The notes under the pieces are model-generated. The model was not told the origin of the DNA. It was given only the letters and a program-made list of their open reading frames with translations, and did no database searches. From assembly GCA_046294345.1 (NCBI GenBank), contig JBKBJT010000005.1, forward strand, positions 55,901-119,900: a DNA stretch of 64,000 nt. The letters run 5' to 3'. Below, in pieces: positions 34,536-43,154 of this stretch (the stretch's first letter is position 1; each line of letters starts with the position of its first letter). Position numbers and translations under genes: made by a program. The DNA comes from Ferrovibrio sp046294345. Lineage in GTDB: Bacteria > Pseudomonadota > Alphaproteobacteria > Ferrovibrionales > Ferrovibrionaceae.

Positions 34536-34919
34536 CTACGGCACAGACACGACCGCGCGCACCAGGACCAAGGCCGCGAACAGCGCGCCAATCGACAGCA
34601 TCACCGAGCCGAGGATGTATGCCAACGCGAGAAGCTGCTCGCCGCGCTCGAACAGCAGTCCCGCCTCCAGCGAGAAGGCTGAGAAGGTGGTGAAACCGCC
34701 GAGAATGCCGGTGGTGAGGAACAATCGCCATTGCATCGGCAGCCCGCTTTTCAGCGCGAAGTATTCGGCGATCACGCCCATCAGGAACGATCCAGCGATA
34801 TTGACCGCCAGGGTTCCGAATGGGAACGGCAGGCCGAGCAGCCGACCGGCCAGGACATTGACGCCATGCCGGGCCGCGCCACCCAGTCCGGCCCCGAGGA
34901 ATACGATCAGATAGGCCAT
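34536..34919 (-). CDS. crcB: CrcB/FluC fluoride channel
   Basis: 127 residues, four helices. The family signatures GAGLGGAARH, PFGTLAVNIAGSFLMG and TTGILGGFTTFSAFSLE contain the conserved Asn and the Phe-box/TTFS residues that line the dual fluoride pores. It acts as an inner-membrane F- exporter. It lies 35 bp after the pyrophosphatase gene, in one operon under the fluoride riboswitch at 35622. Confidence 0.95.
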   Translation of the reverse strand: MAYLIVFLGAGLGGAARHGVNVLAGRLLGLPFPFGTLAVNIAGSFLMGVIAEYFALKSGLPMQWRLFLTTGILGGFTTFSAFSLEAGLLFERGEQLLALAYILGSVMLSIGALFAALVLVRAVVSVP

Positions 34920-34954
34920 GATTCACAGCTCTCGTTTATTGGTTTATTGAAAAT

Positions 34955-35503
34955 TCAGTCGAGCAATCGACCTTCCACCACCCCAAAGCGATCAATAGCC
35001 CGCACTATTTGAGTCCGGGCAAAGTCGGCGTCGGCCCATTGGGATATCTGGGTCCACTTTCCTTTCTCCAGATCCTTGTAGTGCTCGAAGAAGTGCGCGA
35101 TCTGATCGCGTAATATCGCGGGCAAATCCCCGATGTTTTTGATTTCATCGTGGTATGGGTGAAGTTGACTGAGGGGAACTGCGATAATCTTCTCATCGTC
35201 ACCCGACTCATCGCGCATTTGCAGGATGCCAATTGGGCGGCTTCGGATCATTGCGCCAGGCATGACAGGCGAAGGCGAGATCACGAGGACATCGACGGGA
35301 TCATCGTCGTCGGCCAGGGTATTCGGAATGAAACCGTAGTTGGCCGGATATCGCATCGCCGTATGAATGAAGCGATCCACGACCAAGAGACCTAATGCTT
35401 TGTCGAATTCATACTTCACGGGCTCGCCGCCCATGGGTATTTCAACGACGACATTGATATCGTCGGGCGGATTCCGACCGGGCGGGAGCTGGGAGAAATT
35501 CAT
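34955..35503 (-). CDS. ppa: Inorganic pyrophosphatase, family I
   Basis: 182 residues from the ATG at 35503 (MNFSQLPPG), which has GGAG 8 nt upstream; a start at 35539 is possible. Active-site segments: VVEIPMGGEPVKYEFDK, YPANYGFIPNT and the metal-binding DDDDPVDVLV. It hydrolyses PPi. Family I pyrophosphatase is a classic fluoride-inhibited enzyme, so an extra fluoride-induced copy makes sense as a resistance gene. Downstream of the riboswitch and upstream of crcB. Confidence 0.93.
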   Translation of the reverse strand: MNFSQLPPGRNPPDDINVVVEIPMGGEPVKYEFDKALGLLVVDRFIHTAMRYPANYGFIPNTLADDDDPVDVLVISPSPVMPGAMIRSRPIGILQMRDESGDDEKIIAVPLSQLHPYHDEIKNIGDLPAILRDQIAHFFEHYKDLEKGKWTQISQWADADFARTQIVRAIDRFGVVEGRLLD

Positions 35504-35596
35504 CGTCAGTTCTCCGGACATGAGAAGGCGCGAAGCCATATGCCACTGACATGTTGGCTGACGAGAGAATGAATGGGTGGATGATTCAACAAGACA

Positions 35597-35630
35597 GACT
35601 CCTCCTCACAGTTAACTGTGGGTAGGAGTC
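35597..35630 (-). terminator. Expression-platform hairpin of the fluoride riboswitch
   Basis: An extended dyad with 17-nt arms (35597-35613 and 35614-35630) and two mismatches, centred on GTTAAC. Its 5' arm on the minus strand (GACTCCTACC) is also the 3' part of the aptamer, so fluoride binding should block hairpin formation. A weak U-rich run follows. It may terminate transcription or mask a ribosome site (AGGAGGAG lies in the 3' arm). Confidence 0.65.
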
Positions 35631-35689
35631 ATCAGCACAAATCTTTATGTGCGGTTCGACCAGTATTCGGTCAGGCAGAATCCATTGCC
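35622..35689 (-). ncRNA. Fluoride riboswitch (crcB motif) upstream of ppa-crcB
   Basis: Read on the minus strand from 35689: GGCA-AUGGAUUC-UGCC opening stem-loop, a second hairpin ending before AACCGC, then GCUGAUGACUCCUAC. These are the conserved blocks of the crcB aptamer and appear in order, with the pseudoknot-forming AACCGC (35651-35656) and GCUGAUG (35630-35636) elements. Fluoride with Mg2+ stabilises the fold and turns on downstream genes. It lies about 120 bp before the ppa start. Confidence 0.85.
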
Positions 35690-35733
35690 GATAATTTTGA
35701 TAAGCAGTCTGGCTTTTAGTGTCAACACCTTAC

Positions 35734-36417
35734 TCAGCGGATGACGTTTGGTTCGTTGCGGGCCCGCTGTGTAACTCTCCGTACCTGTGCCGCCTGCCAA
35801 CGCCCGCCGCGCGGTCCGGTGATCCCACGATTATTCAATTCTGCTGCTATCCCCGTGAACGATGAAACACCGGCGGCGCGGATATCTGAAATCACCAATG
35901 CATAATCTCGGGCGCGTTCATCGGCTTTGGCGATGAGTGCTTGCGTGCCGAGCTTGGTGTCTACCGCGACACCCTTGAAACCGCCGAGCTTCACACCCCG
36001 CTGCTTTGCCGCCGCCAGTGCCGCCTTGGTGCGTTCGGATATTAGCCCGGCCTCTAGCTGGGCCACGGCGGCCAGCTGCTGCAAGATGAACCGCCCCATT
36101 GGACCCGAGACCTGGGGCAGATCGGCGAACACCACCTCCACATCGCCGCTCAAGATGGTCTCCAAGAAGTGGACGTCGCGGGCCAGCCGGTCCACCTTGG
36201 CCACCACCAGGGCGGCCTTGTTAACCTTTGCCTGATGCAGCGCCTTGGTCAGTTGTGGGCGGTCGCGGCGCTTGCCGCTCTCGACCTCGGTGTACTCGGC
36301 GATCAATCGGCCACCGGGCTTCAAAACTGCCTGTACGGCCGTTTTCTGGGCTTCTAGACCCAATCCAGACCGGCCCTGTTTGTCAGTGGACACCCGGTAG
36401 TAGGCGATGGCCTTCAT
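35734..36417 (-). CDS. Serine recombinase (resolvase/invertase family)
   Basis: 227 residues. The N-terminal catalytic domain starts AIAYYRVSTDKQGRSGLGLEAQ, with the nucleophilic Ser in YRVSTD, and has VAKVDRLARDVHFLE and GRFILQQLAAVAQLEAGLISERTKAAL. A short C-terminal HTH-type region (TGIAAELNNRGITGPRGGRWQAAQVRRV) contacts DNA. Likely resolves or inverts DNA within the element. It sits between the fluoride cassette and the Druantia-like locus, so it may have carried either one in. Confidence 0.9.
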   Translation of the reverse strand: MKAIAYYRVSTDKQGRSGLGLEAQKTAVQAVLKPGGRLIAEYTEVESGKRRDRPQLTKALHQAKVNKAALVVAKVDRLARDVHFLETILSGDVEVVFADLPQVSGPMGRFILQQLAAVAQLEAGLISERTKAALAAAKQRGVKLGGFKGVAVDTKLGTQALIAKADERARDYALVISDIRAAGVSSFTGIAAELNNRGITGPRGGRWQAAQVRRVTQRARNEPNVIR

Positions 36418-36524
36418 ATTTCACACAGAATTAGTGTTTTGGTTAGATCCCGTCAACGAACGGCCACAGGATTCTAATATCGGGGCCTTGAGCGGTCATC
36501 CATCAAAGCTACGACTTGCCGAGA

Positions 36525-39500
36525 CTAATGGCTGCGCCCCAGAAGCGCCTCTTTCACCTGATCGGTTGCTGCTGGCAAATTGCCTCTCACCAGAAGCTCA
36601 TTGACCGCAATGTACCCCCCTGAAGCAGCTGCGATCCGGCGATCCACTCCAAGCTCGGAAACAAGACCTCCGGTCAAAGAGATAACCGTCTGGCCGCCAT
36701 TTTCGCTGGTGGCAAGAATTACCCCTGGAATACTGAACGTAGAGCCCGCAGCCGGTCGCTCAAAGCTCCACCCCAACACGGACTGACGACGCAAGTCCCG
36801 ATATAAAAGGTCTGCCGATGTATTCAGGCGGCCCTCGGAGAACATCGGTATCTCGCCTGAGATCAAGTAACTCAGCAATTCGGCGCCGATATGCCTGTCC
36901 AGTAGTGTATGCTCAAACTTGTTCCTGAACGCACGCAAGCAGCGATAACAAGATGCATCACAGTTGTCAGGGCAATTCTTAAGAAGCGCAAGCGCATCAG
37001 AGAAAAGTCGTGACCCGCGGTTAACCAACTGGCTCGAAAACCCTGCGCCACCTGGCAGAGTGTCATACAAGAAAACCTCCGCCTTCAATCCTTGCCTTCC
37101 ATCAGGAGTTAGCGACGGGCGATACTCAGCCATCAACTCACCCGGCTCAATATCAAGCAATCGGCTAGCCGCCTTTGCCAATGCTTCGCTAACTGTTCGC
37201 AGCGCCACGTCAGTTGGATAGAAACCTGGTTTAAGTTGAAGTGGCTTAGCCACCTCGAGCGAGAACAGGGCGATATCAGTGATGAAATCTGTGCCGAGAA
37301 CGACGTGCTTACTAGTCCACCCCCCCTCGCATTTGGGCTGCTTCTCATCAGGATAGGGCTTCGCATGTTCTGCAGCCAAGAGGGTTTCTTTGGCACTGCT
37401 TGCTTCTATACGTCCGCATTTAACGCAATAAGAATACCCCTCATCCTTGGGGCCGGTATTCGAAACCAGCAAATGCTCACGCGATGCCAAGACACGTATG
37501 CGATCATTAACTCCAACCCATCTATCGGCATCTGTCGGCGTCTGCATCGTCAGCTTAGCGCGCGTAGCGTAGCTAGCCTCCGGCATATCTTCTGGAGACG
37601 TCACTTCTTCAACGTCGATTGGGTGAGCAAATCCAGTCGGACGAAGCCAATATTTTGCTTCGCCGAACGTGCCAAGCTGGCCACATGCGGGGCAATCTTG
37701 TCGAGAACCACGTTCCAGAGTGCCGATTTCATCGGTCCTTGCAAAGCCACAGACCTCGCACTCTGAGTAAAGACGCTTATTCTCCCAAGCTCTGAATCTC
37801 TCGGCAGATGATACAGAATAGATAGCACCAGAAGTATAGCACTTCCCGGATATCCATACTTGCTTGCCTGGCGCGTACTGCGTAAGTGCAACAGGAAGTC
37901 CCTGAGACGGCGCAAATTTCATAACCGTTCTGAACGATGTTGAACGGCCGGTATCAAAAACATGAAATGTGGCGACATCGGTAGGGAATGCGTATCTGGG
38001 AAGGATACCGCAATACAATAAGCGGTCCAGTAGTTGCCCCGAATCCGATGGAGAAGTTGGGCGATCTTCTCCTACCTCGGGCGGCTCTTCTCCTGCACTC
38101 TCGATCTCAGAATCCCTCTCAGGGTTAAACGCAATAGCCGCGTTTACCGCCTCCCTACAGTCCGTAGCCATTTTGTCAAGAAGGTTATCACGAAGGGGTT
38201 TCGGAAGTTCCGACGGAATCCAGCTGGCGACCCTCGTGCGAAGGGCGACTTCGTTTGTAGTGAGCCATTTGTCGAAATCAAATACATTTAGAACTGACTT
38301 CCCATCCCTAAATGAAGAAACATCTCCGAGGACAGAGAAGAGGTTGGGCGATTGATCGGGGCTCACTTCCGGAAGACGATCTTGATGATAACACTGCAAA
38401 AGGAACGCGCGAATGTGCCGTCGCACGATCTCAGGGTTATCGAGTGTCAATTTCGGATCAATAACAGCTCCACGGATCATCCCATCAGGTTCAGAAAAAT
38501 AATATTCGTCATGACTATCAACACTGCCAAAGGCTACCACAGTGGCAACCGAATTCCCCCTGCGCCCGGCCCGACCAGCTCGCTGCTGATAGTTAGCTCT
38601 ACCTGGCGGCATGTTGCGCAGTGCTACGCCTGACAACGCGCCGATGTCGATGCCTACCTCCATAGTTGTCGTGCTGGATAAAATATCTATTGCGGTGGCT
38701 TTAGAAGCCTTCTTTCCCAACACGGGAATAATGTCTTGAAAGAGCAGTTCATTCTCTTCCGCCTTAGAGAATACGTCTTCGCTCTGCGGTGAATTTAACT
38801 GCGCAGTATGCTCGGCGGCTATTAATGCGAACGGTCGCGTGGGGGGATCAGACAATGCCGCTAATACCGGCTTTCGGTAAAAGCCTTTTCGTGCCAGGAA
38901 AACTTCGTCCGCAAAAGGATCAAGCGCGGAGACGTCTGTACTGCTGCAATCAAGGCAATGAAGTATTGTCGATACTGGCCGATGAACAGATTTGCAAGTC
39001 TGGCAACGACGCCACTCTCCATCGAAAGACAGAGAAAGCCGCGTTCCTTGCAACAAAAAGCCCCCATCTTCGCTGGCTGTAAATATCTCTAGGAGTTCAG
39101 GCAGCCATTTTTCGTTGAATATCTTCCGAGCCGGCTTGTCCAGCAGAATTCTGTCCATCGCATTGAACTTACCTTTTCCCCTTTTAGCTTTTACGCTAAT
39201 GCCTTCGTTGCGGGACCGATTACGCCAAGTGGTCGGCATCCCAGACAACCAGAAACCATTGCCGCGCCAACATCTCAACCATGCTCGCGCTAGTGCAACT
39301 TTCTCATCAGGAACTGTGGCAATTCCTGGGATATCAGGAAGGGCACGAAGCTTCGATGTTAAGCCACGGCGTTCGCATATCGAGGCAAGGGCCAATGCCT
39401 CGAAACCCAAAAAAGGATCTTGGACAGTCCATAGAATATCCTCGAGCAAGGATTGCGGGGGTCTCTCCGACCGAATTTGAGGTAAAAGTTCAGCGAGCGT

Positions 39501-42053
39501 TTCATCTGAATCTAGCCCACCTTGGCGAACAGCTTGGTCTACTACGTCATCAGCTGCAAAGCTTTCAGTTTCACGACGTTCTGGCCGCAGTCGCACTTCG
39601 AGCTTTTTCGACGCAACCAACACAGCCAGATAGAGATCGTCTAGGCTGACAAGAGACGAGATGGTGGTAACGTTTTGTAGTCTAGTGAAGCCCCAAGAAA
39701 TAAGAGGGCGCAATGAATCGCGGGTCGAATACATTTGGAGGTTTGGAGCAAGCCGTGCTGCGACCTGGCGGGAGTCTGAAAAGATGAGGACTTTTCGCCC
39801 CTGCAGCGGCGCGAAGCGTGAAATCTGGTCTGTAGAAGGGGGCTGAATTGCGATCTGCTTTGCAACAAGTGCCTGAAAGGGTTGATCGCCTTTCGTCTGG
39901 TGGTCCTGAACTGTTGATCGCCCGAACTTCGCCATCTTGTCGCAGCATCCGCACGGAATGTACATTCCTCGTGCTTCTAGGCTTTGGTCAAAATCGCAGT
40001 TCTCGTCAGGAGGTGGTGTAGTCCTGTCACTCCGTAAATATACCTTCCGTACCTTGGCACCCGCTTCGGGCGGATTTAACCAGCCACTCTCAATATCGAA
40101 GTTCGCTGGTTCATTTTTGTCCAGAGATCTCGGCTCTTCGAGCAATAGATCTAAAGGAAGTAGAGTGCTGGCGTCGCCACCATGCATTCGCATTGCTTGG
40201 CCAGGTGTGGACCAAAGGGTTTCTGGATTATCGACGTCATTTGTATAGGACCGCGCATATGCCGTTCCGCAGTATCTGCAGGTGAATAGCTCAAAAACAC
40301 GAGCGCCACATGCGCACCGTTCGCGGGGTTGCCCATAAAGCTTCCCGCTGAACCCAGTGCGGTCGTTTTCGGGCACTTCACTGCAGCACGGGTCCATACA
40401 AACCCAGAGCCCGGGCAACCCTCTATAGAAGCTATGAATGCGACTTGGCAGGAGACCGGGCCCGGCTTCATCGAGCCGCGCCATGCTGCCTAAAGCCATC
40501 AACGTAGTAACCGCTTGGTCAGCTAGCCCGTGGGACCCAGGAAAGATTTCTGATGCCAACTCTCTTATGGGCTTGGCTTGCTTCATCGTTTCATTGATAA
40601 GTAGGCCGAGCGGCGGGTAGTCCTTCAGCGCATGATACAAATCCACTTCTGGTCGCTCAGAAGGCGCGATTCCTCTGAAGTCCAAGAATGCCTTTAGAGC
40701 AGCAGAGCGGCCGGCATTGTTTGCGTTGACAGTGCCGTAGACAGGCTGAAGATCAATTGACGAAAGGATCTTCGCATCTTGCTCAGCACCGGGCATCGCA
40801 TACCTACTAAAGGCAAAATGACCTTGTATTGGCACAAAGGTTTCTGGCGGCACTCCAGCTAACTGCGCTCCAAAGTGAGGTGCGTAATCCTTGTCCTGAA
40901 AGCTTGCTGTCGCGCAGATCACTTGGAATCGCTCGGGGGCAATTCCAAGGCGATCTCGTAAACGGCGGAGTAACAGCCCCACTTCTGCCCCAGCCGCTCC
41001 CCGATAAAGATGAGCCTCGTCCAGTACGATTAGGAACTTCTCTGTTTGGTTCTCCTTAAGCCACTCACGTGTCTGATCAAAGATGCTGCGTTCAATTGGT
41101 CGCATCATCATATATTCCAGCATTGAGTAGTTCGTAATGAGCAGATCAGGGGGATTCTCATGCGCTTCGTGACGTGTGATAAGTTCCACGTCATGGTCTA
41201 GCGTAATCGCACGCTTAAATGATTTTGATTTGGTGTCTTGCCAGAGACTGCCCTTTTGCCCAAACCAGGAGACCAAGTCTGGCTTTGCGGGCCATTTGCC
41301 GCGTAACTTTAATTGAAGTAGTAAATCCGCAGCTTCCTTTTGCTCCGAAGAATCGGCGCGCTCTGACTTGCGCTGGATGTCGACATAATAATCCTCAAAA
41401 GACTTTAAGTTTCGCTGATCCTTGTCCTTATTGCGAACACCTGCATATGGCGTGCGACTCGTGTATCGAGAGAACCGTGCCGGTCTGCCAGCCCAGTTTT
41501 CAAACAACTTAACAATCCGTGGATCTCCAAATAATGCGCGCATTCTTCCCAATTGGTCATTAACAAGCGCATTCATCGGGTACAGTATTAGTGCTCTAAC
41601 AGCAGAATGTTGTTTGAAAGATGAAGGATTCTTTGCAGCCTCACGAGCGAGTTTTCCGAGTATTGGGAGCAAAAATGACTCCGTCTTTCCTGACCCAGTG
41701 CCGGTCATGATCACGAGGTTTCGCGACTCAATTAGGCTATGCTGGATCGCATCGGATTGATGCTTATAAGGCGGATCATAAATAAGACGTGGAAGCGAGC
41801 CGTTCGGCGTGGAAACTGCCTTGTATGCCTCGAGGGCCGCACTCGGAATGCCCGGAATCTCAGAAAAGTGACGCTCTGTGGCATACCTGGGCGTCGATTC
41901 AATATAGGGTACTTGAGAGATCACACCGGGTCGTTGAAGCAATTCCTTTCGCTGAGAGACCAGTTGCGGTGAACTAATATGGTAGGTCGCTTCGATATAG
42001 TCGCTTAGCGAGAGATGCAGTTGATGGATGGTTTGCTGAATAGTTTGCGCCAT
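36525..42053 (-). CDS. DruE-like giant DEAD/DEAH helicase with DUF1998 domain
   Basis: 1842 residues. Walker A GTGSGKT (118-124), motif II DEAH (345-348), RecA2 motif VI QQRAGRAGRRG (about residue 1160), a Cys-rich insert near 588 (CACGARVFELFTCRYCGTAY) and the C-terminal DUF1998 zinc-type cluster CPDNCDASCYRCL (about 1705). Size and architecture match DruE of Druantia anti-phage systems and resemble other DUF1998 helicases (DISARM DrmA/B as separate genes, DpdJ). Last gene of a leftward four-gene operon starting with a DruA-like gene, 15 bp after the previous stop. It probably translocates on DNA as the effector motor. Confidence 0.8.
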   Translation of the reverse strand: MAQTIQQTIHQLHLSLSDYIEATYHISSPQLVSQRKELLQRPGVISQVPYIESTPRYATERHFSEIPGIPSAALEAYKAVSTPNGSLPRLIYDPPYKHQSDAIQHSLIESRNLVIMTGTGSGKTESFLLPILGKLAREAAKNPSSFKQHSAVRALILYPMNALVNDQLGRMRALFGDPRIVKLFENWAGRPARFSRYTSRTPYAGVRNKDKDQRNLKSFEDYYVDIQRKSERADSSEQKEAADLLLQLKLRGKWPAKPDLVSWFGQKGSLWQDTKSKSFKRAITLDHDVELITRHEAHENPPDLLITNYSMLEYMMMRPIERSIFDQTREWLKENQTEKFLIVLDEAHLYRGAAGAEVGLLLRRLRDRLGIAPERFQVICATASFQDKDYAPHFGAQLAGVPPETFVPIQGHFAFSRYAMPGAEQDAKILSSIDLQPVYGTVNANNAGRSAALKAFLDFRGIAPSERPEVDLYHALKDYPPLGLLINETMKQAKPIRELASEIFPGSHGLADQAVTTLMALGSMARLDEAGPGLLPSRIHSFYRGLPGLWVCMDPCCSEVPENDRTGFSGKLYGQPRERCACGARVFELFTCRYCGTAYARSYTNDVDNPETLWSTPGQAMRMHGGDASTLLPLDLLLEEPRSLDKNEPANFDIESGWLNPPEAGAKVRKVYLRSDRTTPPPDENCDFDQSLEARGMYIPCGCCDKMAKFGRSTVQDHQTKGDQPFQALVAKQIAIQPPSTDQISRFAPLQGRKVLIFSDSRQVAARLAPNLQMYSTRDSLRPLISWGFTRLQNVTTISSLVSLDDLYLAVLVASKKLEVRLRPERRETESFAADDVVDQAVRQGGLDSDETLAELLPQIRSERPPQSLLEDILWTVQDPFLGFEALALASICERRGLTSKLRALPDIPGIATVPDEKVALARAWLRCWRGNGFWLSGMPTTWRNRSRNEGISVKAKRGKGKFNAMDRILLDKPARKIFNEKWLPELLEIFTASEDGGFLLQGTRLSLSFDGEWRRCQTCKSVHRPVSTILHCLDCSSTDVSALDPFADEVFLARKGFYRKPVLAALSDPPTRPFALIAAEHTAQLNSPQSEDVFSKAEENELLFQDIIPVLGKKASKATAIDILSSTTTMEVGIDIGALSGVALRNMPPGRANYQQRAGRAGRRGNSVATVVAFGSVDSHDEYYFSEPDGMIRGAVIDPKLTLDNPEIVRRHIRAFLLQCYHQDRLPEVSPDQSPNLFSVLGDVSSFRDGKSVLNVFDFDKWLTTNEVALRTRVASWIPSELPKPLRDNLLDKMATDCREAVNAAIAFNPERDSEIESAGEEPPEVGEDRPTSPSDSGQLLDRLLYCGILPRYAFPTDVATFHVFDTGRSTSFRTVMKFAPSQGLPVALTQYAPGKQVWISGKCYTSGAIYSVSSAERFRAWENKRLYSECEVCGFARTDEIGTLERGSRQDCPACGQLGTFGEAKYWLRPTGFAHPIDVEEVTSPEDMPEASYATRAKLTMQTPTDADRWVGVNDRIRVLASREHLLVSNTGPKDEGYSYCVKCGRIEASSAKETLLAAEHAKPYPDEKQPKCEGGWTSKHVVLGTDFITDIALFSLEVAKPLQLKPGFYPTDVALRTVSEALAKAASRLLDIEPGELMAEYRPSLTPDGRQGLKAEVFLYDTLPGGAGFSSQLVNRGSRLFSDALALLKNCPDNCDASCYRCLRAFRNKFEHTLLDRHIGAELLSYLISGEIPMFSEGRLNTSADLLYRDLRRQSVLGWSFERPAAGSTFSIPGVILATSENGGQTVISLTGGLVSELGVDRRIAAASGGYIAVNELLVRGNLPAATDQVKEALLGRSH

Positions 42054-42068
42054 TTGTTCCAGCCCTAT

Positions 42069-43154
42069 CTAGCTAGTCTTCTGAAGCCACAATCTACTCT
42101 GTAAGAATGTCTCAATCTCGAGCAAGTCGGCCGCGGCGAACTTAAACGAGAGCAAAGAGCTCTTACGCTCAACAAGTGCTCCGGTGCTTAACAAGCGTCG
42201 GTTGGCCCACATTGGAATTGGCGAAAACAGATCGATTATTCGAGACCCATAAGCTTCTCGAATACGGTATGTTTGCGGCCTCTTCTGCTTACAATCCATT
42301 GCCATTTGGAGATGCCATGCAGCATCGCAGCCGCGCCACCGGTCTCCTTTGATTGGAAAGTCGAGGAATTTTGACAATGTCCCGTGTTCGAAATGAGCAA
42401 ACCCCCATAGCGAAGGGCCGAATGCTTGCGGGCGTCGAGCGACATAGTACGAATTTAGATTTTTGGTGGTCATAGACCATCGGTCACGATACCTGTCAGG
42501 ACGACGCGACCAATCAAGGACTTCCAGCCCATTCACTTCACCGGCTGGCGGTAATGCATCGGTCATGTCTTGATATTGCCGCACTAGCTCGAGATGAGAC
42601 GCCTGAGCAGGGGCTTTTAACCATGCGCTTTCAGATAAGGCCAGCACGCCCATCTCTTTTAGAACATCTGGAAGATCTTCATCAGCATCGCATTGTATGG
42701 ACCGAAATGGGCCATTGAATGTAATTCGAGCACTCAAGACACTGGGCAATGGAGTGTTTTGGTCTCGGACGACACCCATTATAAGAATACGACTCGCCTG
42801 AAGCGGAACGAATGCGAAGGGCGCTGGAAAGACCCAAGTTCTCCTCGCATCAACATCTTCAGTAGTCACTTGAGATAATTCCAATAGATCGCCAGCAACT
42901 ATTGCATCGTCTATGGCGGTGTCGACCTCATCCAAAGTCAGAGCGGAGATGCTTGAAAAGACACAAAGAGCGTCAAAGACAACGCGTCGCAATCGAGCAT
43001 GCGAGCATGGCGCAGAATGTCCGGCAGCTCGTCTTATCGCAGCTGCCAAGAACGGCGCATCAATTGTCGGATTCTCAGCATCCGGAAGCCCGAAGGCCGC
43101 ACGGCTTTGAGTGAGCAGGCTTGTCGGTGATACGGCTTTGACTACCATTCCCAC
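42069..43154 (-). CDS. Unrecognised protein of the Druantia-like locus
   Basis: 361 residues, soluble, no signal peptide or membrane helix. No domain recognised. An N-terminal helical region (1-110) is followed by mixed alpha/beta sequence rich in Trp and Arg (DWSRRPDRYRDRWSMTTKNLNSYYVARRPQ) and a closing segment AYGSRIIDLFSPIPMWANRRLL. It overlaps the preceding 955-residue gene by 13 bp and sits just before the DruE-like gene, the place taken by DruD in type I Druantia. Function inferred only from context. Confidence 0.65.
   Translation of the reverse strand: MGMVVKAVSPTSLLTQSRAAFGLPDAENPTIDAPFLAAAIRRAAGHSAPCSHARLRRVVFDALCVFSSISALTLDEVDTAIDDAIVAGDLLELSQVTTEDVDARRTWVFPAPFAFVPLQASRILIMGVVRDQNTPLPSVLSARITFNGPFRSIQCDADEDLPDVLKEMGVLALSESAWLKAPAQASHLELVRQYQDMTDALPPAGEVNGLEVLDWSRRPDRYRDRWSMTTKNLNSYYVARRPQAFGPSLWGFAHFEHGTLSKFLDFPIKGDRWRGCDAAWHLQMAMDCKQKRPQTYRIREAYGSRIIDLFSPIPMWANRRLLSTGALVERKSSLLSFKFAAADLLEIETFLQSRLWLQKTS

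Noticed and set aside
35615..35622. TGTGGGTA octamer like the island arm sites
   Set aside because: A single copy inside the fluoride riboswitch hairpin, with no 12-bp partner; taken as coincidence.
36525..42053. DISARM or Dpd assignment for the DUF1998 helicase
   Set aside because: DISARM splits helicase and DUF1998 into two genes with a PLD protein and methylase; Dpd needs a DpdA transglycosylase. Neither is here, while a DUF4338 gene is.
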